NCBI RefSeq assembly: GCF_020103695.1
Contig: NZ_JAHXBF010000004.1
Location: 248,001 to 312,000 of the forward strand
DNA length: 64,000 nt
Direction of reading: 5' to 3'
Source of the DNA: Hyalangium versicolor
GTDB taxonomy: Bacteria > Myxococcota > Myxococcia > Myxococcales > Myxococcaceae
Shown here piece after piece: positions 1 through 10,110 of the stretch. The notes under the pieces are model-generated. The model worked only from the letters and a program-made list of their open reading frames with translations. It made no database searches and had not been told where the DNA came from. Within the stretch, counting starts at the first letter, position 1; each line of letters starts with the position of its first letter. The translations under genes and the position numbers were made by a program.

Positions 1-74
1 CCCGCGAGGCTCTCGCCCGCAGGCACCATCAACGCAAACACGGCCAACAGGCTCGGCTTCCAGAATGTCTTCAT
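1..74 (-). CDS. Secreted protein N-terminus, cut by left edge
   Basis: Only the first 25 codons are present. The peptide begins MKTFWKPSLLAVFALMVPAG and continues ESLAG, a typical Sec signal peptide: two lysines, a hydrophobic core, then a small-residue cleavage region. It follows cheB on the same strand after a 64-base gap, so it could be the last member of the chemosensory operon or an independent gene. The function cannot be told from this fragment. Confidence 0.55.
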   Translation of the reverse strand, partial: MKTFWKPSLLAVFALMVPAGESLA

Positions 75-138
75 GATACGGGGATAAGAGGAAAGTCCGG
101 GTCTTTTCGGGTTTTCCGTGTGTCCCCGTAGCGTTGGC

Positions 139-1176
139 TCACCGCACGTAGCGCTCGATCAGTGCCACCATCTCCTCCAACGAAGCGCTCGCGTGGGAGA
201 GGCCCGCCTCCGTCACCGCACGCGGCATGCCGTACACCACGCAGGACTCGGGCGCCTCCGTCAGTACGTGGCCCCCCGCCGCACGGATGGCGCGCGCTCC
301 CTCGAGCCCGTCATCCCCCATGCCCGTGAGCACCACCCCCACCGCGTCCGCCCCCCACCCCGCCGCCGCGCTCGCGAAGAGCACGTCCACGGAGGGGTGG
401 TGCGGTGACTGCATCGGCACCCGGGAGAGCCGCGCCTGTGCGCTCTCTCCATCCCGCTCGACCCGCAGGTGCATGCCCGCCCGCGCCAGCACCGCCCGCC
501 CTGGCCTCAGCTCCAGGCCGTCCGTGGCCTCCAGCACCTCCAGCGAGCTCAGGTTGTTGAGCCGCCGCGCCAGCGCCTCCGTGTAGCCCGCGGGAATGTG
601 CAGCGCGAGCGCCAGCGGCGCGGGAAAGTCCCCAGGCAGCGTCGCCATCAACCGCGTCAGCGCGGCCGGGCCTCCCGTCGAAGTCCCCACCACCACCAGC
701 TTCCGCGCCGTCGCCGGCTCCCTCGAAGCCTGGGGCTTTTCCACAGGCCGCGCCTCCGCCGCCGCGCGCACCTGAGCCCCCGCCGCCATCCGCACCTTGC
801 TCACCAGCTCCGCGCCCAGCTCGTAGAGCCGCTCCGTGGCCAGCGCCGTGGGCTTGTGCACCAACTCCACCGCTCCCGCCTGGAGCGCGGCCACCGCCAG
901 CTCGCTCTCCTCGTCCGCGCTGCTCACCACCACCACCCGCGGCGTGGCAGCCCCCGCCAGGGACTTCAGCACTCCCAGCCCGTCCAGTTGCGGCATCACC
1001 AGATCCAGCGTCACCACGTCCGGGCGCAGCGCGGCGATCTTCTCCAGCGCGTCCAGCCCGTCCCGCGCCGTGTCCACCACGCGGATGCCCTCCGCGGAGG
1101 ACAGCACCTGCCTCATGACCTTGCGCGCAAAAGCCGAGTCGTCCACGACCAGAACCTGGATGGGAGACGACGTCAT
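139..1176 (-). CDS. cheB: Chemotaxis response regulator protein-glutamate methylesterase CheB
   Basis: 345 aa. Removes methyl groups from (and deamidates) receptor glutamates, giving adaptation in the chemosensory pathway encoded upstream. An N-terminal receiver has the acid pair D12/D13, phospho-acceptor D58 and K108. After a linker comes the esterase domain with the catalytic triad S166 (in GTSTGG), H193 (in LHIPAGY) and D289 (in TGMGDDG), so both halves look functional. The length matches classical CheB. The ATG at 1176 is chosen because it overlaps the cheR stop in an ATGA; a longer open frame upstream is only the shifted frame of cheR. Last recognised gene of the operon. Confidence 0.95.
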   Translation of the reverse strand: MTSSPIQVLVVDDSAFARKVMRQVLSSAEGIRVVDTARDGLDALEKIAALRPDVVTLDLVMPQLDGLGVLKSLAGAATPRVVVVSSADEESELAVAALQAGAVELVHKPTALATERLYELGAELVSKVRMAAGAQVRAAAEARPVEKPQASREPATARKLVVVGTSTGGPAALTRLMATLPGDFPAPLALALHIPAGYTEALARRLNNLSSLEVLEATDGLELRPGRAVLARAGMHLRVERDGESAQARLSRVPMQSPHHPSVDVLFASAAAGWGADAVGVVLTGMGDDGLEGARAIRAAGGHVLTEAPESCVVYGMPRAVTEAGLSHASASLEEMVALIERYVR

Positions 1177-1997
1177 ACGCCCTCCTTGGGGCGAGTGTAG
1201 AAGAAGGCGCCGCGCCGCTCCTCGCAGTTCAACGCCGTGCCGAAGCGCAGCAGGGACTCGGAGGTGCCTACCACCAGGCTCCCGCCGGGCACCAGGGCCC
1301 GGGTCAACGACTCCGCCACGCGCCGCGAGGTGTCGTCCTGGAAGTAGATGAGGACGTTGCGGCAGAGAATCACGTCGAAGGTGCCCAGCGCGGCGATGGC
1401 CTCCGCGTCCACCAGGTTCATCCGGCGCCAATCCACCGCGGCGACAAGCTCCGAGCGGACCCGCGGCTTCCCATCCACCAACTCCAGGTACCGGCCCTCG
1501 ATGCCCGGAGGCAGCGCCCGCATCGCGCGCAGGTTGTGCTCCCCTGCCCGAGCCCGCTCCAACACCCGCTGGCTGTAGTCCGTCGCCAACAGGGACACGC
1601 CCTCCAGGACACCCCGCTGGTGGAGCATCATCGCCAGCGTGAGGGGTTCCTCCCCCGTGGAGCATGCCGCGCACCACACCCGCGGCCTCCGGCCCATTCG
1701 CACCGCGAGCGCCATCTCGTCCGAGATCACCTCCAGAGGCAGCGGATCCCGGAAGAAGTACGTCTCGTGCACCAGCAGCGCGTCCACGAGGGAATCCAGC
1801 GCGGCAGGCCCGCCCGGGTCGTACTTGAGAAAGCAGTAGTAGTCGTAGAGCGACTCGAAGCCCGCCTCCAGCGCTCGGGTGGAGACCTTGTCCGCCACGA
1901 GCTCCCGATCACCGGGCTCGTAGTGCAGCCCCGCGCGCTGCTCGACGAGCGACGTGATGATGGCGAAGACCTGTGGAGACAGCGGGAGCGAGGGCAT
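1173..1997 (-). CDS. cheR: CheR-type protein-glutamate O-methyltransferase
   Basis: 274 aa. Transfers methyl groups from S-adenosylmethionine to glutamates of the chemoreceptor, opposing CheB. The N-terminal helical domain carries the ETYFFRD stretch around residue 78. The SAM-binding domain follows with CSTGEEP at about 112-118 and the family signature LCRNVLIYF near residue 210. No TPR or PAS extension is present, so this is a minimal CheR. It shares one base with the HEAT-repeat gene before it and overlaps cheB by 4 bases, which implies translational coupling. Confidence 0.95.
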   Translation of the reverse strand: MPSLPLSPQVFAIITSLVEQRAGLHYEPGDRELVADKVSTRALEAGFESLYDYYCFLKYDPGGPAALDSLVDALLVHETYFFRDPLPLEVISDEMALAVRMGRRPRVWCAACSTGEEPLTLAMMLHQRGVLEGVSLLATDYSQRVLERARAGEHNLRAMRALPPGIEGRYLELVDGKPRVRSELVAAVDWRRMNLVDAEAIAALGTFDVILCRNVLIYFQDDTSRRVAESLTRALVPGGSLVVGTSESLLRFGTALNCEERRGAFFYTRPKEGV

Positions 1998-4351
1998 CAG
2001 CGGCTCAGAGCCAGGAGGCAGGCACGGCGCACCTCGGGGTCATCGTCCTGGGCAGCGGCCCGCTCCAGCGCCTCGCGGGACTCCACCGTGCCCAGCGCCG
2101 CCACCGCCACCGCCACCGCGCGTCGGCCCGCGGGGCTGCTCGACTGGAGCGCCGCGAGCAGTGCCGCGCGCGCATCCGCCCGCTGCATCCGTGCCAGGGC
2201 CGCCACCAACAGCGGCGCCACCACCTCGTCCGCGGACTCCAATGCCGCGAGCAAGCCGGGGATGCGGCCCTCGGCCGGCAGCGCCAGCGCGCTCACCACC
2301 CGCTCGCGCAGGGCTGGATCCGACAACAACGACACGAGCGCCTGGGTGGCGGCCGTGCCCGAACGGGTGGCCAGGAAGCCCACGGCCGCGCTGCGCACGC
2401 TCTCGTCGGGATCCCCCGCCGAGCGCAGCAGCGCCGTCACCGTCTCCGGCGCGTCGTACTCCGCCACCGCCGAGAGGGCCACCAGCCGCGTGGCCGGATC
2501 GCCCGTGGTGGCGGCCGCCATCAGCACGGGCAGGGCATCCGGGCGCTTGGACACGCCCAGCCCCAGCAGCGCCGCGCGGCGCACGTCCGAGTCTTCCGAG
2601 GCGGCTGCCCGCCGCAGCGCCACCATGGCGCTCTCGGTGTGCAGGTGGGCCAGCGCGTCCACCACCGCCACGCGCACCTGGCCCGCGTCGTCATTGGCCA
2701 GCGCGACGATGGCGTCCGCGGCGGCCTCCTCGTTCAACTTCCCGAGGGACTGGCACGCGTAGTAGCGCACCCAGGGATCCTTGTCGTTGAGGCCTCCCAG
2801 CAGGCACGAGGTGACGCGCGCCTCCTTCTCCGTCTGTCCCAAGGCGCGCATGGCCGCCGCGCGCGTGCGCTCCGAGTCGTGGCGCGCGGCCTCCAACAGC
2901 GCGTCCACCGCGCGCGGATCATCGATGAAGGGCAGGCCGTAGATGGCCGCGTCCCGCAGCCGCTCGTCCTGCTCACGCATGGCCTGGAGCAGCACGTCCA
3001 GCCCACGGGGATAACCGAAGTAGGAGATGATCCGCAGGGCCGCGCGGCGGCGGCGCGGATCCGCGGAGCGTGCCGCGGACAAGGCCAGCTCCTCCGTCTG
3101 CGCACTGCCGAGCGACTGGATGGCACCCACCGCTGCCTGAGCCACCCGCTGATCCTCGTCCCCCAGGTGCTCGAAGAGAGCGGCCACGGCGGATGGATCT
3201 CCAATCCGGGAGAGGGTGTCCGCTGCCAGCGCCCGCACCGAGGGGTCTCGATCCTGCAGGCAGAGCACCACATCCGGCACCGCGGAGGTACGCCGGGCCA
3301 CCAGGGGCAGCAGCACCAACCGGCGGGCGCTGTCTCCTTCCCGCAGGGCCTGGAGGATGGGACCGTCCGCCTCGGGGCCCAATTCCATGAGGGCGTTGGC
3401 CGCCGCGCGAGCCACCGTCGGCTCCGCGTCGAGCAGCGCCAGCAACCCCGTGGCCGCATCCGGCCCGCCCACCCAGCCCAGCAGCCGCGAGAGGGCCGCC
3501 TTCTCCGCCGCGTCCGCGCCCGAGATGCACCGGGCCAGCCGGCGCCCCAGGTCCGCCGTGGTCGAGCGCACGCGCAGCGCCGTCTGCACCACCCGCGTCC
3601 CACCAAAGCGCTGCACCTGGGCCTCGTGGATCTCCACCAAGGCCACCGCCGCCACGCGCGTCACCGCGTCCGTGCCCCGCTGCAACAGTCCCACCAGGGC
3701 AGGCACGGCGGCCTCCTGGCCGGTGCGGCCCAGGGCACGCGCCGACTCGGTGGCGTAGAAGGGATCCGCCAGCAGGCCCAGCAGCGGCGGCACCACGGAG
3801 GGATCGCCGGAGCGCCCGAGCACGTCGATGGCCGGGAAGATGCGGAAGAAGTTGCCGCTGCCCAGCGCCGCCAGCAGCGCGTCCACCGCGGCGCCGCCTC
3901 CGATGCGCCCGAGCGCCTCGATGGCGGCCACCGCGACGTTGTCATCCGGGTGCACCGTCAGCTTCGACAGCAGAGGCACGGACCGCCGACTGCGGCGCCG
4001 GCCCAGCACCTGCGCCACATCACAGACGATGGCGGGGTTGGGATCCTCTCCAAGAGAGATGACGCACTCGTCCACCTCGCCCGTGGAGGCCACCAGTGCC
4101 TCCACGGCCGCGGCCAGCCGCGACTCACTGTCACGTCGGCGGCGGAGCACCTCGCACAGCGGCTCCACCGCGGGAGTACCCATGCGCGCCAGCACGCCGA
4201 TGACGGCGCGGCGCACCGCCCAGCTCGGCGTCTCCAGGTCCGAGAGGAGCGCATCCAGGCTGGTGGCGCCCCGGCGCGCGAGCGCTTCGACGGCCTCCAC
4301 CTGGGCGCGGTCATCCGCGGACAGGGACAGGGGATGGGTGGAAGGACTCAC
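1997..4351 (-). CDS. HEAT/PBS-lyase-repeat protein in chemosensory operon
   Basis: 784 aa from the GTG at 4351, which overlaps the mcp stop as GTGA; an ATG 42 bases further upstream lies inside mcp and is less likely. The whole chain is a string of about 30-residue helical repeats with the pattern D-P-x-V-R-x-A-A-x-x-A-L-x-x-L-G, for example [20 protein letters not shown]. There is no signal peptide, membrane segment or catalytic motif. HEAT solenoids are protein-binding scaffolds. The position between receptor and cheR suggests a scaffold or connector for the signalling array, but that role is inference. A bilin-lyase activity is unlikely in this context. Confidence 0.85.
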   Translation of the reverse strand: MSPSTHPLSLSADDRAQVEAVEALARRGATSLDALLSDLETPSWAVRRAVIGVLARMGTPAVEPLCEVLRRRRDSESRLAAAVEALVASTGEVDECVISLGEDPNPAIVCDVAQVLGRRRSRRSVPLLSKLTVHPDDNVAVAAIEALGRIGGGAAVDALLAALGSGNFFRIFPAIDVLGRSGDPSVVPPLLGLLADPFYATESARALGRTGQEAAVPALVGLLQRGTDAVTRVAAVALVEIHEAQVQRFGGTRVVQTALRVRSTTADLGRRLARCISGADAAEKAALSRLLGWVGGPDAATGLLALLDAEPTVARAAANALMELGPEADGPILQALREGDSARRLVLLPLVARRTSAVPDVVLCLQDRDPSVRALAADTLSRIGDPSAVAALFEHLGDEDQRVAQAAVGAIQSLGSAQTEELALSAARSADPRRRRAALRIISYFGYPRGLDVLLQAMREQDERLRDAAIYGLPFIDDPRAVDALLEAARHDSERTRAAAMRALGQTEKEARVTSCLLGGLNDKDPWVRYYACQSLGKLNEEAAADAIVALANDDAGQVRVAVVDALAHLHTESAMVALRRAAASEDSDVRRAALLGLGVSKRPDALPVLMAAATTGDPATRLVALSAVAEYDAPETVTALLRSAGDPDESVRSAAVGFLATRSGTAATQALVSLLSDPALRERVVSALALPAEGRIPGLLAALESADEVVAPLLVAALARMQRADARAALLAALQSSSPAGRRAVAVAVAALGTVESREALERAAAQDDDPEVRRACLLALSR

Positions 4352-6894
4352 GCCTGCTCCATCGTGCGGGCGGTCTTCCCTTCGGCCTTCCACGCACCTC
4401 GCAGCAGCCCGCTCAGCCGCGAGAGGTGCTCCACCTGCTCGCCATGCATCCTCGAGAGCTGCGTCAGCCGGCTCGTCACCTCACGCACCTCGCCGGCAGT
4501 ATTGGCCGTCCCGCGAGACTGCTGCGCCGTGGTACTGGCGATCTCCCGGGAGCGTATGCGCATGTCCTCCACCGAGCGGGCGATCTGCTCGCTCATCGTC
4601 GCCTGCTCCGTGGAGGCGCGAGCCACCGCGGCCAGGGACGCCGCCTGCCGGCTGGAGGAGGTGGTGATGGCAGTGAGCGTCTCGGCCTGCTCATCCAGCG
4701 CTCGCGCCGTCTGCTTGGCCACGCGGCGCACCTCCTCGCCGCCTCGGGTGAGCGAGGCGAGCGACTGGCTCTGCTCCTCGGTAGCGCGAGTCACCTCCGC
4801 GGCGAGCTTCGCCACCTGGCGCGCGGCCGTCTCGCTCTGCTTCACGGCCCGGCCCTGCTCGACCACCGCCTTGGCCACGTGGGCCACCTGCTTGCGCGTG
4901 TCCTCCATGGCCCGAGCCACCTCCGCCGCACCCTTGGACTGCTCGGCGAGAGCGGCCATGGTGCGCTGGGTGACGGACGTCACCTCCTGAGCGAGCGCGG
5001 CCACGCCGCTCACCTCCTTGCTCTGCGCCACCATCGAGGAGCTCACCTGGTGCACCAACGCGCGCATCTGCGAGGCCGCCTTCGCCAGCTCTCCGGCCGC
5101 CGTGGCCTGCTCCTGCATCGCGCGGGACACCTGCTCCGCCGCCGCGGCGAGCTGCCCGTTGGAGCGTACCGCGTCCCTGAGCGCGCGGGCCTGGTCCGCC
5201 GTGGCCTGCGTCGTCTGCTTGGCCATGCGGCGCATCTCCGCCGCGCCCTGCGCCAGCGCCTGCGCCGCCTGCGCCTGCTCCGTGGCCGAAGCGGCGATGA
5301 TCCGGCCCTGCTCGCTCACGCGGGCCGTGGCCTGCGAGAGGGACTGCACCGCCTGCACCTGCTCGCTGGTGGCGCGGGACACCTCGCGCACCGTCGTCCC
5401 CAACTCCTCCACGCCCTTGAGGATGGAGCCGAGCGCCCGCTCCGCGTCCGTCGCCAGAGAGGCCCCCTCGTCCGCCGCGCGCACACCGTCTCCCGTGGCC
5501 GCTGCCGCCTCGCGCGCGGTGTTCTGCAGACCCCGGACGATCTTCGCCACGTCCGCGCTGGCCGCCGCCGCCCGGTCCGCCAGCGCGCGGATCTCCTCGG
5601 CCACCACGGCGAAACCGCGCCCGTGCTCACCCGCCCGCGCTGCCTCGATGCTGGCGTTGAGCGAGAGCAGGTTGGTGCGGTCCGCGATGAGGTTGATCGT
5701 CTGGACGATGTCGCCAATCTCCTCGGCGCGTCGGCCCATCTCCTTCATGACGCCTGCGGACTCGGTGATGGACTGGCGGATGCGGCTGAAGCCGGCGATG
5801 GAGCGGGCCACGGTGGCGCCGCCCTCGCGGGCCGTGGTGCTGACGCGCTCACCCGTGGTGCGCGCCTCCTCGGCCATCTGCGCGATGCGCCGCGTGGCGG
5901 TCTCCAACTGGCCAGAGGAGGTGGCGCTGGTGGCCGCCAGGCCGTTGATCTGCTCGGCGCCGCGGGCCACCGCCTGCGCGGAGCGCGCGAGCTGCTCGAT
6001 GGTGGCGGCGTTGGCGTCCACGGTGGCGGCGTTCTTCTCCGCGGTGGCGGCTACTTCCTCGACGCTGGCGGCCACCTCCGTCACGGTGGAGGCGGTGGAG
6101 GCGGCGGACGTCTCCAGGGTGCGGGCGTGCTCGGCCAACCCGCGCACCGAGCGCGCGAGTTCCTCGGTGGTGGAGGCCGTCTCTTCCACGCTGGCGGCCA
6201 TGCTGGTGGCATCCCGGGACACCTCGCTCAACGCCCGGCCAATACCCGTCACGGCCGTCGTCACCGTGGCCACGCGCTCGCCCACGCCCTGCGCGTCCGT
6301 GGCCAGCCGGCTGACTCCTTTGGACATCTCCTCCATGGTGGCGGCCACCTGCTCGGTGGCGGCGGAGCTGGCCTGGTTGCGCGCCACCACGTCCGTCACG
6401 GTGGCGCTCATCTGCGTCATGGTGGACAGCAGCTCCTCGCTGGAGGCGGCCAGGTCCTCCGCGCTGACGCTCACGCCCTTCACGGAGCGGGCCGTCTCCT
6501 CCAAGGTGGCGGCGGTGTTCTCCGCGCTGGTGGCCAGCAGGGTCGCGTCCTTGCGCACCCCCGAGACGGAGGCGGTCAGCTCCTGCAGCGCGCCCGCCGT
6601 CTGCTCGGCCTCCTGTTGCACGCCGCGGGCGGACTCGCTCACCGTCCGCTGCGAGCGCACCAGCGATTGCAGCGAGGCGGAGGTCTCCTCCACGCTGGCG
6701 GCCACGGACTCGATGGAGACACGCACCTGCTCACTGGCGGCGGCCTGCTCGTTGCCGCTGGCCGCCAGCTTCGTGGTGAGCTGCTCCAGCGTCTGCAGCA
6801 CGCCGACGCTCTCCTGCACCGCGCGGGATGCGCTCTCGGCGAGCTGGTGCGGCTCCTCCACCACCGGGTTGCCACTCACGTTCTCAACCGCCAT
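4348..6894 (-). CDS. Cytoplasmic methyl-accepting chemotaxis protein without sensor domain
   Basis: 848 aa. The conserved signalling tip spans about residues 391-440 and includes the stretches [20 protein letters not shown] and [15 protein letters not shown], the contact for CheA and CheW. Everything on either side is Ala/Ser/Thr/Glu/Gln-rich heptad-repeat coiled coil: about 390 residues before and about 410 after. No transmembrane segment, HAMP, PAS, GAF or globin domain is recognisable. The protein is therefore a soluble receptor built almost entirely of one very long, nearly symmetrical hairpin. Glu/Gln-rich heptads (for example VEETAST, VEEVAAT) could be CheR/CheB sites. It overlaps cheW by 11 bases and the HEAT gene by 4. 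The input signal is unknown; a partner protein may supply it. Confidence 0.93.
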   Translation of the reverse strand: MAVENVSGNPVVEEPHQLAESASRAVQESVGVLQTLEQLTTKLAASGNEQAAASEQVRVSIESVAASVEETSASLQSLVRSQRTVSESARGVQQEAEQTAGALQELTASVSGVRKDATLLATSAENTAATLEETARSVKGVSVSAEDLAASSEELLSTMTQMSATVTDVVARNQASSAATEQVAATMEEMSKGVSRLATDAQGVGERVATVTTAVTGIGRALSEVSRDATSMAASVEETASTTEELARSVRGLAEHARTLETSAASTASTVTEVAASVEEVAATAEKNAATVDANAATIEQLARSAQAVARGAEQINGLAATSATSSGQLETATRRIAQMAEEARTTGERVSTTAREGGATVARSIAGFSRIRQSITESAGVMKEMGRRAEEIGDIVQTINLIADRTNLLSLNASIEAARAGEHGRGFAVVAEEIRALADRAAAASADVAKIVRGLQNTAREAAAATGDGVRAADEGASLATDAERALGSILKGVEELGTTVREVSRATSEQVQAVQSLSQATARVSEQGRIIAASATEQAQAAQALAQGAAEMRRMAKQTTQATADQARALRDAVRSNGQLAAAAEQVSRAMQEQATAAGELAKAASQMRALVHQVSSSMVAQSKEVSGVAALAQEVTSVTQRTMAALAEQSKGAAEVARAMEDTRKQVAHVAKAVVEQGRAVKQSETAARQVAKLAAEVTRATEEQSQSLASLTRGGEEVRRVAKQTARALDEQAETLTAITTSSSRQAASLAAVARASTEQATMSEQIARSVEDMRIRSREIASTTAQQSRGTANTAGEVREVTSRLTQLSRMHGEQVEHLSRLSGLLRGAWKAEGKTARTMEQA

Positions 6895-7321
6895 GAACCT
6901 TCTCCTCCCCGATGACTCGGGAGAAATCGATGAGCATCACCAGCCGCTGGCCAATCTGGGCCACGGCCTTCACGAAACCTCGGGCCTGCTCCGCCACCAG
7001 CGGGGGCGGCGGCTGGAGCTGGTCGGGCGCCAGCTTCATCACCTCGCGTGCGCTGTCCACGAGCAGTCCCACGGTGCGCGCGCCGAGCTGTCCCACCACC
7101 ACTCGCGAGTCCAATGTCCGCTCCGCGGGCGGCAGGCCGAAGCGCGCTCGCGCATCCACCACCGGCACCACGCGGCCACGCACCTGCACCAGGCCCGCCA
7201 CATGCGAGGGAGCCCCCGGCACGGGCGTGGCACCGCTGAAGGACTCCATCTGAAGCACCTCGGAGGCCGGAATCGCGTACTCGGCGCCGGCTACCTTGAA
7301 CACGACGTGGAGTGTGCTCAT
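6884..7321 (-). CDS. cheW: CheW coupling protein
   Basis: 145 aa, a single CheW-like SH3-type domain that links the receptor tip to the CheA kinase. The chain has the usual features: an opening strand with the A-x-x-Y-A-I-P pattern, then [20 protein letters not shown], and a late DSAREVMKL segment. The start is taken at the ATG (7321) that overlaps the cheA stop as ATGA; a longer frame upstream lies in cheA. The end overlaps the mcp start by 11 bases, so translation is probably coupled through cheA-cheW-mcp. Confidence 0.93.
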   Translation of the reverse strand: MSTLHVVFKVAGAEYAIPASEVLQMESFSGATPVPGAPSHVAGLVQVRGRVVPVVDARARFGLPPAERTLDSRVVVGQLGARTVGLLVDSAREVMKLAPDQLQPPPPLVAEQARGFVKAVAQIGQRLVMLIDFSRVIGEEKVHGG

Positions 7322-9354
7322 GCCACCCCTCCTCTCTGGCGCTCCTGACGGAGGGTTCCCTGGGCCGCGCTGAGCGTCGGCAGGTCCAACACCAACGTGG
7401 GCTGGCCATCCCCCAGGTCCGTGGCCCCCGCCACCCCAGGCACCTGGACGAGCGGATCCTCGAGCGGCCGCAGGACGATCTCCTGCTGTCCGAGCAGCCG
7501 GTCGACGGCGAAGGCCACGGGGGCGCCGCGCTGCCGCACGACGAAGGCCTTGGAGCCGGGGCCCTCGCGTCCGGCATCCCGACGCAGCAGCCGCTCCAAC
7601 GGCACGAGCGGGACAGCGTGGCCTCGCCGCTCCACCAACGTCACCCCGCCTTCCGCGAGCCCTGGGGGACGGATGATGCGAGTGGAGTCCACTTCGATGA
7701 TCTCCTCCACCGCGCTCACGGGTACGGCGTAGCGCAGGGCGGCGCACTCGAAGACGAAGGCATCCAGGATGGTGATGGTGAGGGGCACGCACAGCGAGAA
7801 CGTCGTCCCCTTGCCGGGCTGCGTCTCGAGGTTCAGCTCGCCGCCAAGCTGATCCACGGTGATGCGCTTGACGATGTCCATGCCCATGCCGCGCCCGCTG
7901 GTGGAGTCCGCGGACACGCGGGTGGAGAGCCCCGGACGGCAGAGCAGCTCCAGCAATTCCTCGGGGGAGGTGGGCACGGGCACCCCGGCGCGCGCGGCCA
8001 CGGCGGCGGCATCCACGCCCCGGCCATCATCGCTCACCTTCAGCTCGAGCCTGCCGTTCGTGCGTGCATGGCAGGACAGCCGCACCACGCCCTCCTCGGG
8101 CTTGCCGGCGGCGCGGCGCTCCTCGGGGCGCTCCACGGCGTGATCGACGGCGTTGCGCACCAGGTGGACGAGCGCGGGCAGCAGTCGATCCGCCACGCCC
8201 TTGTCCAGCTCCGCGTCCCCCACGTCCATCACGAGCCGCACCTGCTTGCCAGTGGTGCGGCGCAGCCCTCGGACAAGCAGAGGCATCCGCTCCAGCACAT
8301 CGCCCACCCGCACCATGCGCAGGTGGAGGATGGCAGCGCGCAGATCCCGGAGCTGGCGCGCGTTCTCCTGGAGCACCTGGACCAGCTCGCGCGTGGGAGC
8401 CCCCATTGCAGTGAGCGTAGCCACGGCGCGCGCGAGCTTCGAGCGGTTGACGACGAGCGCGGCCAGCCGCTCCAGCGCATCGTCCAGGCGCGACACCTCC
8501 ACGCGCAGCACCCCGCCGCGACGAGGCTCCGCGGCGGCGCTCTCCTCCTCGAACGGGGCTGGCTCGTCGGCAGGCGAAGCGGAAGGAGGGGACTGGGGAG
8601 CGGACGCGAGCACCCGTAGGGTCGCGGGTGGACCGCCCACCGCGCCGAGCAGCACCGAGTCCTCGGCATTCGTGAGCAACAGCAACGCGAAGGTGAGGTT
8701 CCCCGAGCCCGAGGTGGGACCGGCCAGGGGGACGACCTTGACGATCTCGGCGAGCTGCGCCAGGCGCTCGCGCACCGAGTTGATGGTGAGGCCCGCGGAG
8801 GCCCGCTCGGCGGAGGGCACATAGTCCAGCCGGATCGCCCTGCGTCCTGACTGCACGCCCGTCATGAGCTGCTCCTGCTCGGACGCGGAGAGCTTCGAGG
8901 CGACCGCGGGCTCCAACTCCAGCGTCACAGCCGCCGTCCGGCCCGCGCGAGAGGCGGCATGGACGTCCAGGGCCTCCAGCCGGTCCAGCAACGCCTTGGG
9001 CACTTCGGAGATGGGCTTGCCCAGAGCCAGCTGGCGCACCCGCTGCTCGATGGCACGCAGGCCCTCCATCAGTGGCTCGATGCTGGTCTCGGGCAGCCGT
9101 CCGCCCGCGTGATCGGCCTGGCGCAGGCTGGTCTCCATCCAGTGCGCGATGGAGACGACCGGCTCCACGTCGATCATCGCCGACAGGCCCTTGATGGTGT
9201 GGAGGGCGCGAAACAGCTCGCGGACACTGCGCGGACTGGCGGAGCGCTGCTTCGCGGCCGTCTCCAGCGCGAGCAGGTGGGTATTCGCGGCTCCGAGCAG
9301 CTCCTCCACCTCGGTGAGGTAGGCGGGGAGGAAGTCCGCCAGCTCCACGCTCAA
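7318..9354 (-). CDS. cheA: Chemotaxis histidine kinase CheA
   Basis: 678 aa. Autophosphorylates on an HPt histidine and passes phosphate to CheY and CheB. P1/HPt comes first with H52 in ALHTIKGLSAMI. Residues about 140-270 form a P2-like region of unusual sequence. Dimerisation helices lie at about 280-350. The ATPase domain has N-box N401 in LVRNAVDHAVE, G1 SDDGRGVD (441-448) and G2 TSGRGMGMDIV (about 485-495). A CheW-like P5 occupies about 530-665. All catalytic motifs are intact. It overlaps the cheY stop (ATGA) before it and the cheW start after it. Confidence 0.96.
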   Translation of the reverse strand: MSVELADFLPAYLTEVEELLGAANTHLLALETAAKQRSASPRSVRELFRALHTIKGLSAMIDVEPVVSIAHWMETSLRQADHAGGRLPETSIEPLMEGLRAIEQRVRQLALGKPISEVPKALLDRLEALDVHAASRAGRTAAVTLELEPAVASKLSASEQEQLMTGVQSGRRAIRLDYVPSAERASAGLTINSVRERLAQLAEIVKVVPLAGPTSGSGNLTFALLLLTNAEDSVLLGAVGGPPATLRVLASAPQSPPSASPADEPAPFEEESAAAEPRRGGVLRVEVSRLDDALERLAALVVNRSKLARAVATLTAMGAPTRELVQVLQENARQLRDLRAAILHLRMVRVGDVLERMPLLVRGLRRTTGKQVRLVMDVGDAELDKGVADRLLPALVHLVRNAVDHAVERPEERRAAGKPEEGVVRLSCHARTNGRLELKVSDDGRGVDAAAVAARAGVPVPTSPEELLELLCRPGLSTRVSADSTSGRGMGMDIVKRITVDQLGGELNLETQPGKGTTFSLCVPLTITILDAFVFECAALRYAVPVSAVEEIIEVDSTRIIRPPGLAEGGVTLVERRGHAVPLVPLERLLRRDAGREGPGSKAFVVRQRGAPVAFAVDRLLGQQEIVLRPLEDPLVQVPGVAGATDLGDGQPTLVLDLPTLSAAQGTLRQERQRGGVA

Positions 9355-9728
9355 CCGCGCCCCCTCTCGAGCAGCCCCCTCACCTCGGTGAGGATGGTGT
9401 CCGGAGTGAAGGGCTTGGTCATGAAGCGGTCCGCCCCCACCTCGAGGGCCCGGGCCCGGGACGCCTCGTCTCCACGGGTGGTGACGATGACGATGGGCAG
9501 GTGGCGCAGTGTGTCCTGGCTGCGCACGAACTCGACGACCTCGATGCCGCCAATGTCCGGCATGTTCAGGTCGAGGATGATGAGATCATACGGCTTGAGG
9601 GACAGCCTCTCGATGGCTTCCAGTCCACTGGAGGCATGGGTGAAGGCGAGGCCAGGGTAGGGCCGCAAGCAGGCCACCACCATGTCCCTCATCACCTTGC
9701 TGTCATCGACGACGAGTACTTCGGGCAT
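9351..9728 (-). CDS. cheY: CheY-like single-domain response regulator
   Basis: 125 aa, one receiver domain: acid pair D8/D9, phospho-acceptor D53 in LIILDLNMPD, T83/T84 region and K105 in FMTKPF. It has no output domain, so it probably works by protein contact, as in motility systems. The start is the ATG at 9728, with AGAGGA just upstream; an in-frame ATG 27 bases earlier lacks a site. It is the first gene of the chemosensory operon and overlaps cheA by 4 bases, so the operon promoter must lie in the gap to hsp20. Confidence 0.93.
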   Translation of the reverse strand: MPEVLVVDDSKVMRDMVVACLRPYPGLAFTHASSGLEAIERLSLKPYDLIILDLNMPDIGGIEVVEFVRSQDTLRHLPIVIVTTRGDEASRARALEVGADRFMTKPFTPDTILTEVRGLLERGRG

Positions 9729-10110
9729 GAACGTCCTCTGGCAACGGCTGGCCAACCTAGAGAGATTCCACGGGAGGGAAAGCTCTCACCGTCCGGCGTA
9801 CCATGGCATCGCCCAGTGGCCGACATTCCGGTGGGGTTGATACGGGGATGTAGCGAGCGATCTCGCCCGCGCCACACATAGCGCCTGCCCTGTGGTTGGG
9901 CGGCCTGGCGGGCAACCCCGAGGGCGCCTGCCGCGAGAAGAGCGGCGGTGTCGGCCACTCGACAGGAGACCCTGGGTGGCCCGCGGAGACCGCCCGCCCT
10001 TCCGCTCGCAGGCATCGAGCCTTGCAGCGATCGGATCCTGCTTTACGGTTCGAAGAGACGGCGGCGAGTCCCCGTGACTTCGCTGCCAAAGCGAAGAAGG
10101 AGGAACCGTC
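9729..10110. other. Divergent intergenic region, chemosensory operon / hsp20
   Basis: This 382-base gap lies between the divergently transcribed cheY operon and the small heat-shock gene and must hold both promoters. Short open frames run through it on both strands but none has domain-like sequence or a ribosome site. No convincing palindrome or sigma-factor hexamer pair was found by eye. A strong ribosome-binding site, GAAGGAGGAA at 10096-10105, serves hsp20. Confidence 0.5.

Noticed and set aside
139..1677. Extended CheB frame beginning inside cheR
   Set aside because: The extra 167 residues are the shifted frame of cheR; the ATGA overlap at 1173-1176 gives the natural start.
1973..4990. 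Long plus-strand open frame opposite the HEAT gene and mcp
   Set aside because: Arg/His/Gln-rich sequence without domain pattern; it is the antisense reading of two clear genes and arises from GC bias.
4426..6915. Long plus-strand open frame opposite mcp
   Set aside because: Leu/Gly/Arg/His repeats that mirror the MCP heptads; no ribosome site and no family.
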